A stretch of DNA of 64,000 nt. It comes from Terebella lapidaria (lineage: Eukaryota; Annelida; Polychaeta; Terebellida; Terebellidae). The DNA is taken from positions 11,121,177-11,185,176 of the forward strand of contig OX424566.1 of the NCBI GenBank assembly GCA_949152475.1, read 5' to 3'. Positions 32,079 to 45,078 of the stretch are shown in pieces. Within the stretch, counting starts at the first letter, position 1. The number at the start of each line of letters is the position of its first letter. The notes beneath the pieces are model-generated. The model worked only from the letters and a program-made list of their open reading frames with translations, ran no database searches and was not told the origin of the DNA. A program made the position numbers and the translations under genes.

Positions 32079-32116
32079 AAGGATTCATGTGTAATCCATA
32101 ATTACACATGAATCCT
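32079..32116. repeat. Perfect 17-bp-arm palindrome
   Basis: The arm aaggattcatgtgtaat is followed, after the 4-base loop 'ccat', by its reverse complement. It lies in otherwise featureless DNA (30988-32974, no supported gene). It could be a solo terminal pair of a transposon or a hairpin in a transcript; nothing decides between these. Confidence 0.8.
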
Positions 32117-32974
32117 TAAAATAAAGAGAGCAGAATAAGTTCTCATTAGCTACTGAAAAATTGTGCGTTTTATTGCAAAAACTGCGTTCACTGGCGCATA
32201 TTGATAGCCATCGACCACCAGTCATCAACGTTAGGGATCTTGCTGTTGTAATGTGGGCAGAATGGTTTCAGATTTTTAGAAGGATATTAACGAACTGTAA
32301 TGTTCATGTCCATCCAGATTCCAAGTCTGTCTTCATAGTGAAGGAGGACCGACATGTTGAACATTACGTTTGCGAGTTTGTCGTTTTGTGCATTATTAAG
32401 ATTACTGTTGGCTTCTAACAAATGCGTTAGCACAACTTGCATTAATAATAAATATCATTTTCTCCTGTATGCTTGCCTCAAACATCTATAGCAAGTACCT
32501 GATCCATAGTTTTTGTGTGTTATCGCAAGAGCATAATTACTTCAAAACCAGATAGAAGTGATTCCAGACTTTTGGTAATACATGTAGGTATATTTCAATA
32601 AACTTTTGACATCAAGAAAAACTCTGTTCGTGTTACTTTCCAAGAATGTCATTTAGCGTGTGCCCCAGTGCTCTGAACTCAATTCTAAATATAATTTATA
32701 TAATAATAGTACTTAACCTTTTTGTTAAACTACGTCATGAACCTGGGCCTATATCTGATGCAAACTGGTTTTGAACAAGTAGTTATGAGGAACATGTAGT
32801 TATGAAGGCTGACTACTGAACGAATTGGATAGCAAAAATTTGTACTAGATTTGTTTGAACTATAACTATTCAAATTTCAATCCCGGGAATGCAATGACTT
32901 TAGCTCAGAAATGTAATGCTTTCGCTCTATGTTGCGAGTCTGCTGCGTTTTTTTTATTCAACATAATAACTCTG

Positions 32975-34149
32975 ATCCCTAGGGAAGCTTATTAGGGACA
33001 TTCACTTTTTTTTTATTTATGATTTAACTTTTTTTCTGAAGAATGATTTACTCCCTGGGAAAAACCAGAGAAAGTGGGAAATAAATATTTAAAACCGGGA
33101 ATTAAGTATAAAAACCGGGAATTAAATGTTAAAACCGGGAAATGAATGTTCAAACCTGGAATTGAGTATTTAAACCCGGAATGAAGTATTAAAACCGGGA
33201 AATAAATGTTCAAGCCTGGAATTAAGTATTGAAATCCGGAATTAAATGTTAAAACCAGGAAAAATATTCAAAGCGGGGAATAAATATTCAAACCGGGAAA
33301 TAAATGATCAAACCAGGAATTAATTATTCAAACATGGAATTAAATATTCAAACCTGGAATTAAGTATTAAAACCCGGAATTGAATGTTAAAACCGGGAAT
33401 TAAATATTAGAACCTGGAAATAAATATTTATGGGCTTCAATAATTATTTCCCGGTTTTAATACTTAATTCCAAGTTTTAATATTTAATTCCGGGTTTTAA
33501 TACTTAATTCCAGGTTTTAATTTTTAATTCTAGGTTTGAATATTTATCTCCCGGTTTGAATACTTATTTCCGGGTTTTAATACTTAATTCCAGGTGTGAA
33601 TATTTAATCCCGGGTTTGGACATTTATTTCCAGGTTTTAATACTCAATTCCCGGTTTTAATATTTAATTCTGGGTTTGAACATTTATTTCCGGGTTTGAG
33701 TATTTCTTTCCCAGTTTGCATTTTTATTTCCCGGTTTTAAAACTTAATTCCGGGTTTTAATACTTATAGGTTTGAATATTTAATTCCGGGTTTGAACATT
33801 TATTTCCCGGTTTGAATATTTATTTCCCGGTTTAAGCATTTATTTTCCGGTTTTAATACTTAATTCCGGGTTCTGATATTTAATTCCAGGTTTGAACATT
33901 TAATTCCAGGTTCGAATATTTAATTCCGGGTTTGGACATTTATTTCCAGGTTTAAATATTTATTTCCAAGTTTGAACATTTAATTCCAGGTTTTAATACC
34001 TAATTCCAGGTTTTAATTTTTAATTTCGGGTTTTAAATATTTATTTCCCAGTTTCTCTGGTTTTCCCCAGGCAGTAAATCATTCTTCAGAAAAAAAGTTA
34101 AATCATCAATAAAAAAAAAGTGAATGTCCCTAATAAGCTTCATCAGGGT
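32975..34149. mobile_element. 1.2-kb foldback element with inverted ~20-bp minisatellite core
   Basis: The outer arms of about 110 bp begin agcttattagggacattcac on the left (from about 32988) and recur as the reverse complement at about 34030-34149. Between them, the left half is an array of ~20-bp units of the type aaaccgggaattaa.tatt, and from about 33440 the array flips to the complementary orientation (tta.ttcccggttt). The element is therefore inverted at every scale. It has no coding sequence. Its unit matches the minisatellite at 26390-26690. Confidence 0.9.
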
Positions 34150-34965
34150 TAATTCGGTATTGTTTTCACGAAGAAAAAACATCTGGTGTTACGTGTTTAA
34201 TTACTGGTTTATACCTTGTGTAAATAATATCCAACGGGTCAATATGTCTGCAAACATCTAGCCTACGTTTGTACATGTGTGTGTGTGACTCATATCTTGG
34301 TGACCTTGAACTTGACCTTGAATGGCGTTGAATATATAAAAAAATCATAAATTAGTACTTTGTGAGAGAATTGAAACACTTATGATGTTTTACCGTTATC
34401 ATTCTTCAACTATTTTCATGTTCTCCCTCGCATCTTGCATGTGACGTCCTCGAGCCCCTATAGATGACTTCTGCCATAATTTTGCTTGTGGAGAAAATAA
34501 AATCCTTAGACAAGAACTCAGACAGAGAAACTACAAAAGCTTTTTAAGTGATTGTACATGGAAAAAAATGTAGCCTGCGTTGTAAGAATACGATTGGGTA
34601 CAGGTAAGTCTGCTTTTTAGTTCAGTTATACCACAATCCCATTGAGAGCGACTACACTACGATTTAGTCCATGAGCCAACCCAAAATTTACTACCATGAA
34701 AGGGCACCAAACTTTGACTGTTTTTTCCAGTTTATATGATCCTCAACATGTCAAAACATCATGATGGACTTCTCAGAAGAGTAGCTTGAATTTTCTACCG
34801 AAGTTTGAACATATCCGTATGTTATGCTATAGAGAATGACAAAATGTGTGATTTGAATGCACATTCCGACAAATATGTTTTTTTTTTAAAGTCATGAAAT
34901 ATGAAATTGTTTCATGAAATATTATGGTGTTCATTGAATGTAAGTATCAATCTATTACCATGTAA
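34150..34965. other. No gene seen
   Basis: AT-rich sequence without a supported ORF, RNA gene or repeat. Confidence 0.5.
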
Positions 34966-35420
34966 CAATTATATTTGATCAATGTATTGATATTTTCACA
35001 ATTTTGTTTGCAAATTTTAGAACCCCACAGCAGTCTAGTCCTGGATTGACCGAGCTAAAAGTCTGACCACTGCAGATATCGGAAAACAATTTCAACAATT
35101 CAATGTGTATAAGAAGTGGTACTTAATTGTATCCCCCCGAACAAAATTCGGTGGATACTATGGATTTGCGATAGTTGTCCACTTCCGCCTCAATTATATT
35201 TGATCAATGTATTGATATTTTCACAATAATTTTGTTTGCAAATTTTAGAACCCCACAGCAGTCTAGTCCTGGATTGACGGAGCTAAAAGTCTGACCACTG
35301 CAGATATCGGAAAACAATTTCAACAATTCAATGTGTATAAGAAGTGGTATTTAATTGTATCCCCCGAACAAACTTCGGCGGATACTATGGATTTGAGAGA
35401 GTCGTCCGCTTCCGCCTCCG
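34966..35420. repeat. 225-bp tandem duplication
   Basis: Copy 1 (34966-35190) and copy 2 (35191-35420) both begin caattatatttgatcaatg and end with 'gtcc.cttccgcct'. They are nearly identical, with a few substitutions and small indels, so the duplication is fairly recent. Each copy contains 'caaattttag|aaccccacag', an acceptor-like site, and 'ccccgaacaaa.ttcgg.ggatactatgga', but no open exon is convincing. Confidence 0.9.
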
Positions 35421-35702
35421 CGCCCGCATTTCTCGTGAAAGAAAAATTTCTTGTGCTACAGGCCACAATTCTCACCCGATGACCATAATTTTTTGCAGGC
35501 ACATATATATTGGTAAGACCACGATACCAATCGTTTTTGGTTGCCAACTCAATTGGTGGTTTGGGGACACATTTTGCGTCGAAATCAGCCTGTTTGAGAC
35601 AAATGGCTTGTGAATACTATACAGATGGTAGTTTTGGATGAATCTTAATAATATTTGGGAGTCTTGTTGTGAAGGAATAGTTTCTCAGAATGATCATATC
35701 AA

Positions 35703-36401
35703 TATTAAAGATAAAGTCTGGTCATAGTAGGAAATTCATTTTTTTTGGCACATGAAAATAGAGTGAATCGTGTGAATTAACGTGGTTTTTACAGCATGTT
35801 GATATCTGAATTGGTTCCAAAGTTATGATGATTTATTCAAATTATTTCCCGCCAAAATTAACACCTAATTAAGTATTATAATCAACGCCGTTGCTAGGGG
35901 CCTTTGCTCGTAACTGAAGAGAGTTATCATGATGATAAGGCATTTATTTCAGTTTCAAATGAAATACATGAATGTTATAATGTATTTTTGACGAAAAAGT
36001 AGCATATTCGTGAAGTTTGGGTCCATAGCAACCACCGTTGCTAAGGGCAGTATTTCAGGCGTTGTTCACTTGGTGACGAAATTAGATTATATAATTCTGA
36101 TTATGTTTAATACCAAACGCGACAAAATAGTTAAGACTAAGAGAATGTCAACAAAAGGTAAGATATCAAGAGTTACAGGTTGCTTATTATCTTAAAGTAC
36201 TGATGTGACATCATGAATACTCATTATAATACTTAATTAGGTGTCAATTTTGGCGGGAAAGTACTACACAAATGTTGTTATAACTTTTTACCAAATTGAG
36301 ATATCAACATTCTGTGAAAACTGCCTTATTCCATGAGTTGCACTTTTTCACATGTTTCAATTGAGACACTTTTCATTTTGACTGGACCCCCACTTTAATA
36401 T
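35703..36401. mobile_element. MITE-like element with ~110-bp imperfect inverted ends
   Basis: The left end (attaaagataaagtctggtc) and right end (reverse complement attaaagtgggggtccagtc) pair, and the pairing continues inward over 'gttgatatctgaattgg' and 'cccgccaaaattaacaccta'. The centre contains inverted 'ccgttgcta' segments. No transposase is encoded, so it would be non-autonomous. The TTAAAG ends resemble the element at 44648. Confidence 0.8.
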
Positions 36402-36479
36402 GTTAATGGCCTAACTCATTACAGATGTGTGAACTACCAATTTTGACATTTATGATCATTCCAATTGCCTGTACTATGA

Positions 36480-37830
36480 AAGATAATGGCACTGGATTCT
36501 CTTGTTCAGAATAGAGTTACTGATGTTTTTGGTGAAGTTACAAGTTATTGGGCTCAGTAAGGAAACTGTTCTGTCCAGCACTGAGTATATGGCTGTAGTA
36601 CCATTGATATTACTGAATAAGTCAACAATAATTTGGCTAGTTGAGTCTAGTATTGAATATAATAAAAAAAGGTAAGGCAAGGAACATTTATTGTTCGGCT
36701 CAATGGGGAAAAGGTTTTGTGCAGTTGAAATTTAGTAGTAATGTTGATATTATTTAATTAGTTGACATTAATTTTGCTAGTTAAGTTTATTATTGTTTAT
36801 TACAATAAAAAAAATTAAGGTGAGTGACATTTATTTTTGCGATCAATGAGGAAAATGTTGTGTCCAGTAGTGATTTCATGGCTTTACTACCAGCAATATT
36901 ACTGAATCAATTAATATCAATTTTGCTGTTTAAGTTTTTCGTTGAGCACAATAAAGATATTTGATGCCATCAACATATATTATTGTGCTCAACGGGGAAA
37001 AGGTTATGTTCAGTAGTAATTTCATGGCTGTAGTACCACAGATTATACTGAATAAGTTAAGATTGATTTGGCTAGTTATAACATGCTGTGAACCCATTTC
37101 ATTAATTTGACAACTCTGAACTCAGCTAGCACATATTTTGAATAGAAATAGAAGTTTTATTGGACATACTGATACAGCTTCATAATTTTTCATCATTTTC
37201 AAATACAACACTTTTGGTTAACTTTTAATTGTAATTTCACTTATCACTTATTGGTCAACTTTTTGTTGTAATATCAACTTGAAACCAGCTTTGGCACATA
37301 TTTTGAGTGAAAATTTAACATATGGACAAAAGTGTGATTTAACTCCAATTTTGTTATCTTGATATACAGTTTTGGTCAACAGTTGTTTTGAATTTCAACT
37401 TGAAACCAAGTATATTTGGCAAATATTTTGAGTTCAAATATAACGTGTGGTAAAAATTTCGACCTGGCTCCAGTTTTGAGTTTTGAGTACCTTTCCAGTA
37501 CCTGAAACCCATATGGGTTTTTGTTTTTACTTTAAATTCAACTTGAAACCCAGTTTGGCACTTATTTTGAGTGAAGATATAACTTGTGGTGAAAAGTCTG
37601 TCTCCAATTTCGTAATCTTGGAATGCAGTTTTGGTCAACTTTTACTTGAAAATTGCATTCAAAACCAAGTTTGTCGAATATTTTGAGTTGAAATATAGCT
37701 TGTGGATGCAGTACTGGTCAACTTTTATATTGAATTTCCACTCGAAATCAACGTTGTCAAATATTTTGAGTTGAAATATATCTTTTGGTGAAAAGTTCGA
37801 CCTGGCTATAATTTTGTCATCATATCGAAC
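36480..37830. repeat. Two degenerate tandem-repeat fields
   Basis: From 36480 to about 37080 the phrases 'cagta.tgatttcatggct.tagtacca' and 'gaataagttaa.att.attttggctagtt' recur about four times at roughly 150-bp spacing. From 37130 to 37830 a different unit with 'ttggcacatattttgagt.gaaatataac.t.tgg' recurs about six times. Both are old and much diverged. No gene is present. Confidence 0.65.
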
Positions 37831-38576
37831 ATGTCAAGATGGAATTTCAAACAAAGTGATTTCTGTGGTGACCTTAAATTTGATCTTCAATCACTTTGAA
37901 AGGTCAAAGCAGCAATTTTGGTGAAAAAAAACCAGGTGAGGTTTAACACTTCACTTTTCTATGATAACCTTTTTAGCCGTTGCTCTAATCCCCCCCCCCC
38001 CCCCCTTGTTGGTAACACGAATATGGGGCTACATGGATGATAGGGCTACAGGGGATGCACCCCAGCGGTCGTAGGTGAGCGGAAAGCGTCTAGTTTTTAC
38101 ATAGGGTGACAATTTGGATGGATGGAGTAACGAAATAAGTTTCTGAAAGAAATAACGAAAGAAAGAAATGTTGATATGCATGTAAACATCAATACAATCA
38201 AAATAGAATAAATTATTTGAAATGTGGTGTTATTCTATTTGCTGCGGTTTCTGCTATGTACAAATTGACTCTAATTTGACAAAATAATATGATCCAAGAC
38301 AAGATCCAATATATTTTGACTTGTCATACTATCCACATAACCTGTATAGTTCATTATGATAAATTAATAGTAAAAAAAAAACCAGTTTGATGTAGAGGAT
38401 ATATTTAGCGGGTTGAATCGCGTTCGTCTGAAGCGGTTTATATCTGTTTAAGACCCCGCTCTAACATTTTAGGTTGTACTGAAGCTAAGCTACTCTCCCG
38501 AAGTGTCCATCATGCTGTTTCTGGTAGTAGATACATATATCTAACAAAATCAAATCAAAAAGTCTGGTGCCCTCTC
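37831..38576. other. No gene seen; C-tract at 37990
   Basis: Contains a run of about 16 C bases (37989-38005) and otherwise AT-rich sequence with no supported feature. Confidence 0.5.
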
Positions 38577-39345
38577 ATGGTAGCAATTCCAAAAAAATCA
38601 CCCTTCGGCTCATGGACTAATTCATCAAGATTAATCACGATTAATCCAGACTCATTAATCGGGACGAATCTGGAGGTTTTTGGGCAATCTGGATCCGACG
38701 GTCCGTCATCTCGACCGTCAACAGCCAAACATAACGGAAGAGCCCCGTTCCCCCTGACAACTCCCCGTTAACTCCCGACCTCGCCCCGACACCCCCCAAC
38801 TGCTCCTATCTAGCCATGGAAGAGGCCCCGATTAACCCCGACCACTCCCGACCGTGACCCGACCAGTCCCGATTACTCCCAACTAAGATCCGACAGCTCC
38901 CGATCAAGCCCAGATTAAGCCCCGACCAGCCCTGACAGCACCCCGACTGCAACTATCAGTATAAAAACAGGAGCCGATTTAGCCGATTCAAGCATTTTCA
39001 GGCCTATTCAAGCACTTAGCCGATTCAAGCTTTTTGTAGCCGATGCAAGCTTTTTGTCATGCCGACTAACCCCGACAGTACCAGGATTCATCACGTCTGC
39101 GACCCGTTAACTACCGACAAAGTAGGCAAGAGCTACGTTGCAACCAGGAACAACCCTGATACACCCCGATTTTGGCCTCAGAGCCGACTCGCCCCGTCTG
39201 ACCCAGACTGTTTTGAGCAGTCCAAAACAGTCGGGGCTAACTCCCGACTGATCCCAACCCATCAAGATTCATCCCGATGCATTCCGACCCACCAGGACCC
39301 ATCAGGACCTCGCCCCGACTCACACCCCGTCCAAACCCGACTATA
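38577..39345. repeat. Low-complexity 'ccccgac' field
   Basis: The strand is dominated by short cytosine blocks followed by 'gac', 'gat' or 'aac' (for example ccccgacc, cccgattaa, cccgactg), with scattered 'agccgattcaagc' repeats near 38968-39050. The composition is sharply C-rich on one strand and keeps two frames open (38577-38771 and 39059-39346). Neither looks like a protein with a known domain. I treat it as a degenerate simple-sequence repeat. Confidence 0.6.
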
Positions 39346-40074
39346 GTCGTAGAGCTGTCGCCTCGCTGTCGGCCTCTCAATGGGACTGTAGCATAACGAA
39401 CTTGAACAGTTTTTCCCCCATTTTAATCGCTCTCTAAACTCACTCTCTAGTGTTGAAAGCTTATCAGCACTATTATCAAAGGGAGATTGTCAAATCGATT
39501 CAGGTTTAATGGTATTCACACTCATTGGGAATTTGTTGAAATATTTGATCAATCAACCTGTCGTGTGTCTCTGGTAAGGTTGAACTATCAAAAGTTAATT
39601 TTGCATATCGAGTACCTCCTTTCGCTATGAAGCAGCAACACCGCTATCGCTGTAGGTGCAGTCAAAATATTCAGAGCAATTTGGAAGTACTTCCACGGTG
39701 TGATCAAAACCCTCAATGTGCATTGAAAATCGGCCACACCTTCGTGTCTCGGAATGTATGCAAATACATGTATGTACAGCAATGACATCCATCAGACAGC
39801 GTGTATCTCCATGGTGGCCTAGTTGCATTTTTTCCCAGGATTGTGGGCTGCCATACGAGGACGTCATTTCTAACATGTCGAAAGTATACAGGTAACGTTT
39901 TCAGTACTACGCCTATAGGTGAAATTTACAGCGCCACTGGAGTGTATCCTCATCACCAAGTTAGGGGAACTCCCTTGAACCCCAAAGATACTTTTTTCTC
40001 GCCTGCCAAATTAGCTTGCAACTAACCTGACATAATTTGCGAAAAATATATCAGACGTCAAATGGATGGCAGCT
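39346..40074. other. No gene seen
   Basis: No supported gene or repeat; the small frames overlap on both strands and lack features. Confidence 0.45.
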
Positions 40075-43000
40075 ATGTTTTTAGGTTACCGAACCTTTGG
40101 TCCGATAACCAATTGTCGTGGCGTTGCGTCCGTCGTCCACCTACATCGAATCTTTCTGGAAATTTGAACAAAAATGGCCAAAAATATATTTCAAGAGGGA
40201 CGTATTTTTTACTTATTTTATTTCCGCAATTCTGGGCTTTGACGGTCGCTTTCTCAAAATCTGTTCAGTAACTTTTTTAGGTTAACGGACCTTTGGTCCG
40301 AAAACCTATTGGCATGGCGTTGCGTCCGTCGTCCGTCGTCGGCGTCGTTGGCGTCGGCCGTCCACATTTTTATCTTTAAAGCTTACAATCAGATCTTTCT
40401 GAAATTTTGCACAAAAATACTTGAAAATATTTCAAGAGGGAGTTATTTTTTTGTTTTTTGATTTTCGCATTTTTTTCAAAATGGCGGCCATTTTCGTCGA
40501 AAAACGGCCAATTTCTGACTTTGGCGGCCATTTTCTCAAAAACTGTTCAGACAGTTTTGAGATTTTTATTTCAAACGATTGCCCTCACATACCTCTGTGA
40601 TGTGTATATGTTTCGTCGCCCCTGATTCGCCGGTCGGCGTGTAGCGGCCATTTTCATTTTCTCGACGGGTCCCAAATGGGACGTTTCCATGTTAAATTCT
40701 CCTATGCTTTATAATGGGACACATTATGGCTAATATCTCATTTAATATTGAGATTAGAGGCTAGGAATCAATTGTGGACATATAGGAAATGATATATGCT
40801 GAATATTCTCGTGACCTTGAATTTGACCTCTGACCTCGGTTTTGAGATCAGAGCGGCCATTATAGTCGCAAAATGGCCAATTTTAGACTTTGACGGTCGT
40901 TTTCTCCAAACCTGTTCAGTAACTTTTTTTTCTTATTGATGCATAACACTCCTCATATGTACCTCTGTGACATGTATAAATTTTGTTGCCCTTGAATCGC
41001 TCGAAGTGGGCCATTTTTGGCCCAAACACGGCCCAAATGGGACTTTCTGATGTTAAATTCTCCTATGCCTTATAATGGGACACATTAAGCCTAATATCTC
41101 ACCTAATATTGAGATTAGAGACTAGGAATCAATTGTGGACATATCGGAAATGATATATGCTGAATATTCTCGTGACCTTGAATTTGACCTCTGACCTCGG
41201 TTTCAAGGTCAGAGCACAAAATGTCTCATATCTCGCTCATTATCGACTTCACAGCTTAGGAATCAATTGTGGACATATAGGAAATGATATATGCCGAATA
41301 TTCTGATGACCTTGAATTTGGCCTTCGACCTCATTTTCAAGGTCACAGGACAAAATGGCTAATATCTCACTTATTATCGATCTTACAGCTTAGGGATCAA
41401 TTGTGGACATATAGGAAATGATATATGCTGTATATTCTCGTGACCTTGAATTTGATCTCTGACTTAGTTTCAAGGTCAGAGCACAAAATGGCCAATATCT
41501 AGCTTATTATCGACTTTACAGCTTAGGAATCAATTGTGGCATATAGGAAATGATATATGCCGAATATTCTGATAACCTTGAATTTGACCTTTGACCTCAT
41601 TTTCAAGGTCGCAGGAAAAAATGGCTAATATCTCATTCATTATCGATTTTACAGCTTAGCAATCAATTGTGGACATATAGAAAATGATATATTCTGAACA
41701 TTGTCATGACCTTGAACTTGACCTCGGACCTCATTTTCAAGGTCGCAGGACAAAATGGCTAATATCTCGCTTATTATCGACTTTGGCCTCATTTTCAAGG
41801 TTAGAGAATGAAATGGCTAATATCTGCTTTTTATCGACTTTACAGCTTAGCAATCAATTGTGGACATATAGAAAATGATATATTCTGAATATTGTCATGA
41901 CCTTGAACTTCACCTTCGACCTAATTTTCAAGGTCACATGACAAAATGGCTAATATCTCGCTTCTTATGGACTTTATAGGTTAGGAATCAATTATAAACA
42001 TATTGGAAATGATATATGCTGAATAATGCTATGACCTTGAATTCGGCCTTTGACCTCATTTTCAAGGTCACAGGACATAATGGCTAATATCTCGCTTATT
42101 ATTGACTTTACAGCTTACGAATCAGTTGTGGACATACTAGAAATGACATATGCCGAATATTATCGTGTCCAATGACCTTATTTTCAAGGTCACGGAACGA
42201 AATACCAATATCTAAAATATATATTTTTCGGTAACCTTTCTTAGCCCTTGGGCTAATTTTTTCTTATTGTACATAGGCCAAACACTCCTCATAGGGCCAT
42301 TGTGATGTGTATAAGTTTGCTTGCCCTTGAATCGCTCGAATTGGCCGTTTTCGAGACTTTCACATGTTAAATTCTCCTATGCTATATAACGGGACATATT
42401 ATTGCTAATAAATCTCACTTAGTATTGAGACTAGAGATTAGGAATCAATTGTAGACATATAAGAAATGGCATACACTGAATATTGTCGTGACCTTGAATT
42501 TGACCTTTGACCTTAATTTCAATGCCGCATGACAAAATTGATAATATCTCGCTTGTTATGGACTTCAAAGCTTTAAGAATCAATTGTGGACATATAGGAA
42601 ATGATATATGCTGGATATTCTCGTTACCTTGCATTTGACCTTCGACCTCCTTTTCATGGTCGGAGCACAAACAAAACATATTGTCCGGAAACCTTTTCTT
42701 AGACCTTGGGCTTTTTTTTCGACCATTGGGATGCTAAAAAAATATGAAAATATATACACCTCCAACAATTTCCAAACCTACAAAGCTATATTCCTGGGTT
42801 TTCAACGAATATATATTATTCGAATCTGTGAATCTCAGGCTATTTTAGGGGAAATGCCTATAGCGAGCCGCGAATACCATTAACAGACGGTATGTATATA
42901 GATCTATAGCCTAAAGCTTTGTTCGAATAGGCCTACGTTTGTTTGATCCCGCCCCACCGGGGACAGTGAAAGGCCTACGTGATGATTCGTATACATAATA

Positions 43001-44110
43001 TGCTGACATATTTTGTTCATAATATATTATTGATGATGATTTTGTCAAATTGTTCATGACCGGTAATGCGACAGTAAGCCGGTCGGCGATTTTAGACCAA
43101 GAAAACATAGCACCAAGGGTGCCGTAGCTTACCGGCAATCATGTGAATTGGGTAGAATACTGAATACATATAAATTGTTACACTGATGTTAAAATCTATA
43201 TGTTAAAACATGATCGTGAATGTTGATAGAAACACATTTTCTGTATGGACTATAATTCGAAATCATGTTACATCTTGAAAGATTTTTTTCGTTAATGACA
43301 AATTTTCACAGACAGTCGATTCAAAGGCAACAAAACTTATACACATCACAAAGGTACATAAGGAGAATCTTATACATAATTTTGAGGAAAACTGTCTGAA
43401 TAGATTTCGAGAAAATGGCCACCAAAGACAAAATTCATTGTTTTTTCGACAAAAAAGGTCATTTTGACCTTTCAAGGTCATTGAAGGTCAAATTCAAGGT
43501 CATCACTCAAACCGCAATATATGATTTCCCATTTGAATGTGCCAATACTTAGGCTCTATCTTCAAGTGTTCTATGAGTTTACTCCGCACAGCTCCCATTA
43601 TGAAATTTTCTAAGTCCAAAAAATTTTTCAATGGCCAAAAAAAAAAATTTTTTTTCCTGGAAATGGCTCAAAACGAATAGTGACTTGATTTGGGACAAAA
43701 AAATATTTTTTTCCCCGACCCGTCAAAAAATCAAAAAGGCCGCCACACGAAGACCGGCGATTCAAGGGCAACGAAACTTATACACGTCATAAAGGTACAT
43801 GAGAGGAATGTTTTGAAACAAAAATCTCAAAACTGATCAGACAGTTTCTGAGAAAATGGCCTCCAAAGTCCAAAATTGGCAATTTTTCGTCAAAAATGGC
43901 CGCCAAATCGGCAAAAACGATTCAATCAAAAAAATTAGAAAAACGTTTTTAGATATTGGCCTAAGGTATGTTCTGACAATATTATGGGGAAATTCATCAA
44001 ACCAAAAAAAAGTTACAGACCCGGACGGACGACAGACGACGGACGGACGACGGATGAAAAACCACGATAATAGCTTATCGGCCCTGCTAAAAAGGTCCAT
44101 CGCCGGCTGA
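40075..44110. repeat. Composite 4-kb repeat with inverted ends and internal satellite
   Basis: The left end carries two tandem copies (about 40080 and 40276) of 'ggtta.c.gacctttggtccg' followed by 'ggcgttgcgtccgtcgtcc'. The right end (about 43960-44100) has 'ggacggacgacagacgacgg' followed by 'gataatagctta'. Segments just inside the ends are inverted copies of each other (around 40480-40560 and 43840-43900, 'aaaatggc.gccaaa' type). The middle is the satellite at 40680-42680. The pattern resembles repeats common in marine molluscs, from memory. No gene is present. Confidence 0.7.
40680..42680 (+). repeat. ~133-bp satellite with nuclear-receptor-like half-sites
   Basis: The phrase caattgtggacatataggaa recurs at about 40771, 41130, 41266, 41399, 41531, 41665, 41859 and 42581 with variants between, mostly 132-134 bp apart. 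Each monomer also carries 'gtgaccttgaatttgacct', 'tgacct.' repeats and 'tttcaaggtca', and ends with 'atggctaatatctc'. The tgacct/aggtca hexamers are arranged as direct repeats. No ORF of interest is present. Confidence 0.85.
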
Positions 44111-44647
44111 AACTAATTTTTTCGCGAAAACCCGAGCGCACCTCACTGGCAGGCGTGCCACCACAACGGAAGTGAACGTTGTTTCATGCTTGTTGTCGTT
44201 TTTCGCATCAGATAAAAAGTTCATGAAATTGATCGTCTGTCTGCCTCGTGTATCCAAATGGTTTGTCTCTGTTCTCGAGCAATGTACATAGCATCAATTC
44301 GTTTCATATATAGTCAAATATTTACGGTGAATAATAGGAAATAGAGATTTGAAGGTGTTGGTAGTCTATAAACACCGACCACATTTACAAAGCATGCGTG
44401 TATTTCACATCGATACTCAATGAGGGGTTATCAGAAATATTTGCAATCACCAGCTGGCAGCACTGCTTTATCAGTCTTATGACGTCATTTTACTGTTTTT
44501 GCTGGCGTTATCAATATAAACGTAATTTTCCCGCCAAAATGTACGTCATGAATGATTACAGACGATATCCGTCTGTAAAGAACTGATAGTACAATGCTGC
44601 CCCCTGTTGAATGATGTTTGATATCCACCTATTGAAGTGATGTAATT

Positions 44648-45078
44648 TTAAAGTGATATTGGCAGTAAGTTATGGATTTTTCCATATCTTTCTGATCGAA
44701 CGAAGAAAACATAACAGTTATTTATCTGCACTTGTATGGCCAAACAGACGCCCTTTCTAATAGATTTCGTTGCGAGTTTCTGGTGGAAATATTTTGAGTT
44801 TGTTTACATTACCGCCATTCTCGGTGCTTTGTATACCGTGACGCAGTGCGATTCCAGCTTACTCGTGTATGTTCGAGCCAATCGAGCATGAACTAGGTTA
44901 AGTCAGAGGTAACTCTGAGTGGCGCACAAAACAAAACAAAAACGGCTGCTAGTACTGTCATATGCTTGATTTATCCATTTGATCAAGCAAAGTTTGTTTT
45001 GTAACCTATTATTCTGAGACCACAGGCATATATGTAATTGATTTGGAAAAAATAGTTTTCCTGCCAACATCACTTTAA
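44648..45078. mobile_element. MITE, 430 bp, TTAAAGTGAT ends
   Basis: The left end ttaaagtgatattggcagta and right end (reverse complement ttaaagtgatgttggcagga) match at 17 of the first 18 bases. The interior is non-coding. This is a non-autonomous DNA transposon by structure; its superfamily is not certain. Confidence 0.8.
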
